Shown here in pieces: positions 12,901 through 13,346 of a stretch of 13,346 bases of DNA. The stretch's first letter is position 1. Each line of letters opens with the position of its first letter. The DNA lies in the NCBI GenBank assembly GCA_024644125.1, contig JAHELQ010000006.1, positions 19,937 through 33,282 of the forward strand, given 5' to 3'. This DNA is from Candidatus Aminicenantota bacterium (lineage in GTDB: Bacteria > Acidobacteriota > Aminicenantia > UBA2199). Under the pieces are notes generated by a model. That model had not been told where the DNA came from. It searched no databases and saw nothing but the letters and a program-made list of their open reading frames with translations. The translations under genes and the position numbers were made by a program.

Positions 12901-13346
12901 AAGATGGTGAACATCGTTGGTAACAATAACGAGCCGCGATAGCCGTTCGAGGAAACCCTCCTTGTCCAGCGCCTTCAGCAACCGGAACAAGGAGAGAAGG
13001 GTTGTTTCCTGAAGCCGCCTCATAGCCGCGGCATCGATATCATCCACATTCATAGAAGGAAAAAGGGCGAAAAAATAGAGGGATTCAACAGGTTTGTCAA
13101 GCGACAACCAGTGATTCAGCGGCTGCCAATCGACCGGGATCCCCGTCTCCCCAAAGGGCAGATATTCGTGGAGAGCCGCCGGGACAGCCAACTTCATCGC
13201 CGACTCGATATGCGGCTGGGAATCCGGATACACAACCAGCACCCCTTCATCCGCCGCGTAGTGGTTCGGCAGCTCCACCGGCAGCCAACGGGTGAGATAA
13301 TAATTCGCTTTAGCGGTATCTTTCACCGGGCGGAATGCAATGTCTT
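9955..13346 (-). CDS. Trans-AT polyketide synthase, C-terminal part (KR-cMT-ACP-ACP), 5' end outside window
   Basis: This is the C-terminal 1129 codons of a modular PKS, ending at TAA (9955-9957). The frame stays open to the right edge. The GTG at 13326 lies just before the KR structural domain and is not a believable start; the KS and the rest of this module should lie beyond the window. Domains in order are KR (about 13305-11935), C-methyltransferase (about 11835-10730), ACP (10617-10390), second ACP (10310-10080) and a C-terminal helix. The module would reduce the beta-ketone to an alcohol and methylate the alpha carbon. There is no AT domain, so the extender unit should come from a separate trans-acting AT. 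Only 16 bases separate it from the next PKS gene on the same strand, so the two are probably one operon, and its last ACP probably hands the chain to KS1 of that protein. The KR has Cys at the usual Asn position. Cytoplasmic; no signal peptide or membrane segment is seen. Confidence 0.95.
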   Translation of the reverse strand, partial: DIAFRPVKDTAKANYYLTRWLPVELPNHYAADEGVLVVYPDSQPHIESAMKLAVPAALHEYLPFGETGIPVDWQPLNHWLSLDKPVESLYFFALFPSMNVDDIDAAAMRRLQETTLLSLFRLLKALDKEGFLERLSRLVIVTNDVHHLPPTRITIPYAAGLTGFARVLAKEYSSLSVRCVDVHLDPQEGGTLDAALPRAVESGFEETAIRSGIVYRRTVEEVAFPEPKEFPFKRNGVYVIAGGAGGIGFELARFLAEKARARLVLLGRSPFERRMDEMKTQIEALGGEAEYIQTDIANRESLEAAAQTARTRFGHIDGVIHSAIVLKDSTFKHMDETTLLQALEPKTLGSFLLYSVFKRDPLDFMMFFSSGQSFTCNYGQGNYAAGCTFKDAFGLHLGSVASFPVKIVNWGYWGNVGIVAHESYSRRLAAMGIESIEASEGMDAVLRILASPVPQVMFLKAEGRFLQTIGVDRETHWQLVSEVIPSVGSLGPEPGYPPVDADVAGNYGVGFQLMGREIPLLVVRAFQRMGVFLAEGESFRVEELFARVGVVQGYRRLFAELLAILRRAGFLALRGTEFSTTAKMAAQDVKDILARAAEDRDARLQPYPQVQGHTGLLWACADNLAEVLQGRKTHMEVMFPGGSKALVEGVYRGNPVADYFHLLLSRVIRLFVEKRTADAPQEMVRILEIGAGTGGTSRFVLEALAPFGSRVQYVYTDISMGFTRFGRETYGDRYRFVDFQVLNIEEPVQSQGFRPGSFDVVFGSNVLHATRRMEETLLNAKCLLKRNGLLLVNEATENHDFATLTFGLTDGWWRFLDPDIRLEGSPLLGPESWRDLLGRLGFGDIRFFKFPDQAVKEFGQTVIVAASDGLIRLLRSSGRLPERHPVPPPPVPEQILGPEKNSPQETGIGMERYLIGIFAGILKIKPEQIDPRTTFERYGVDSLVGMDVVKRLEQDFGKLPATLLFEYMTVGKLAEYFTDTFPGKLNGEPAQKPQTAVTGANPPARGGDMDGFALSYVRRVFAGILKLPEDKIDAKTTFERFGVDSLVGMDIVKRLSEDFGPLPATLLFEHMTMEKLASFFVTGYRDRLATLGSDNHGDHEEPDGLTGMVERLPEREVDALLELLRSGEI
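9958..10035 (-). other. C-terminal helix, possible docking element
   Basis: After the second ACP the protein ends in a short, strongly charged segment (LPEREVDALLELLRSGEI) predicted by eye to be an amphipathic helix. Similar EEEVxALL endings occur at the C-termini of trans-AT PKS proteins, where short helices pair with the next protein. The partner would be the N-terminal helix of the downstream PKS. This role is inferred from position and composition only. Confidence 0.45.
10080..10310 (-). other. Acyl carrier protein, second of a tandem pair
   Basis: ACP domain with motif FGVDSLVG; the Ser codon is 10210-10212. It is a close copy of the preceding ACP, with 43 of 60 aligned core residues identical in my hand alignment. 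The two Ser codons lie exactly 309 bases (103 codons) apart. Both Ser residues are present, so both can probably be modified and work in parallel. It too lacks the Trp of beta-branching ACPs. Confidence 0.93.
10390..10617 (-). other. Acyl carrier protein, first of a tandem pair
   Basis: ACP domain with the phosphopantetheine attachment motif YGVDSLVG; the Ser codon is 10519-10521. It is followed by helix II (MDVVKRL) and the LLFEYMTV segment. The residue six positions after Ser is Val, not Trp, so it lacks the tryptophan flag of beta-branching ACPs. It should carry the growing chain in the methylating module. Confidence 0.93.
10730..11835 (-). other. C-methyltransferase domain (SAM-dependent alpha-carbon methylation)
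   Basis: This class I methyltransferase fold sits between the KR and the ACPs. Motif I, ILEIGAGTGGTS, lies at about 11289-11254 and binds SAM. The His in SNVLHAT (codon 11041-11043) and the Glu in LLVNEAT (codon 10963-10965) are 26 residues apart. They match the His-Glu pair known from PKS C-methyltransferases such as the CurJ domain. The role inferred is methylation of the beta-ketoacyl-ACP at the alpha carbon before KR reduction. Intact motifs suggest activity. Confidence 0.9.
11935..13305 (-). other. Ketoreductase domain of the upstream PKS (methylating module)
   Basis: The domain begins with the structural subdomain (YYLTRW). The catalytic Rossmann fold follows, with the NADPH-binding motif GGAGGIG near 12610-12630. 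The motif HSAIVLKD holds the Asp typical of B-type KRs, which predict a D-configured alcohol. The active-site segment has the Ser pair (FFSSGQS) and Tyr in GNYAAGC, with Tyr at codon 12196-12198. Four residues after the Tyr, where KRs usually have Asn, there is Cys (codon 12184-12186). I recall similar YAAGC-type sequences in some PKS KRs, so this may be a subfamily trait rather than inactivation. Confidence 0.9.

Noticed and set aside
13324..13326. GTG as the start of the right-hand PKS gene
   Set aside because: The frame stays open to the right edge, and the GTG lies immediately before a KR that needs an upstream KS. It is an internal Val codon.
1..13346. CRISPR array, tRNA, rRNA or insertion sequence
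   Set aside because: No short spaced repeats, RNA-gene features, transposase or terminal inverted repeats were seen; the window is almost fully occupied by PKS coding sequence.

Overview
The window is the interior of a bacterial modular polyketide synthase (PKS) cluster of the trans-acyltransferase (trans-AT) type. Both genes lie on the minus strand and run from the right edge to the left edge. Apart from a 16-base gap, every base is coding, and both genes continue outside the window. The sequence is moderately GC-rich. No rRNA, tRNA, housekeeping gene or other taxonomic marker is present, so I can only say it is a bacterium with a large trans-AT PKS cluster.

Right part (13346-9955, minus): the C-terminal end of a PKS protein whose N-terminus is off the window. 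It carries a ketoreductase (KR), an S-adenosylmethionine-dependent C-methyltransferase (cMT), two tandem near-duplicate acyl carrier proteins (ACPs), and a short charged C-terminal helix. It ends in TAA.

Left part (9938-1, minus): a second PKS protein. It starts at an ATG with a good ribosome-binding site 16 bases after the first gene stops and reads through 3312 codons without a stop to the left edge. I translated nearly all of this frame by hand; the catalytic motifs of all three ketosynthases fall in it. Its domain order is KS1-KR1-ACP1 / KS2-(ACP-like)-DH-KR2-ACP2 / KS3. No AT domain is present; each complete post-KS linker ends in a YPF-type motif, as in trans-AT enzymes. All three KSs keep the Cys-His-His triad, the DH keeps its His and Asp, and KR1, KR2, ACP1 and ACP2 keep their key residues.

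If the two proteins act in order, the right-hand module makes an alpha-methyl-beta-hydroxy unit, module 1 adds a beta-hydroxy unit, and module 2 adds an alpha,beta-olefin that KS3 accepts. The predicted segment is R-CH(OH)-CH(CH3)-CH(OH)-CH2-CH=CH-CO-. The most unusual features are an ACP-like domain inserted in the KS2-DH linker with Gly at the phosphopantetheine Ser position, the recently duplicated-looking tandem ACPs, and a KR whose catalytic Asn position is Cys.
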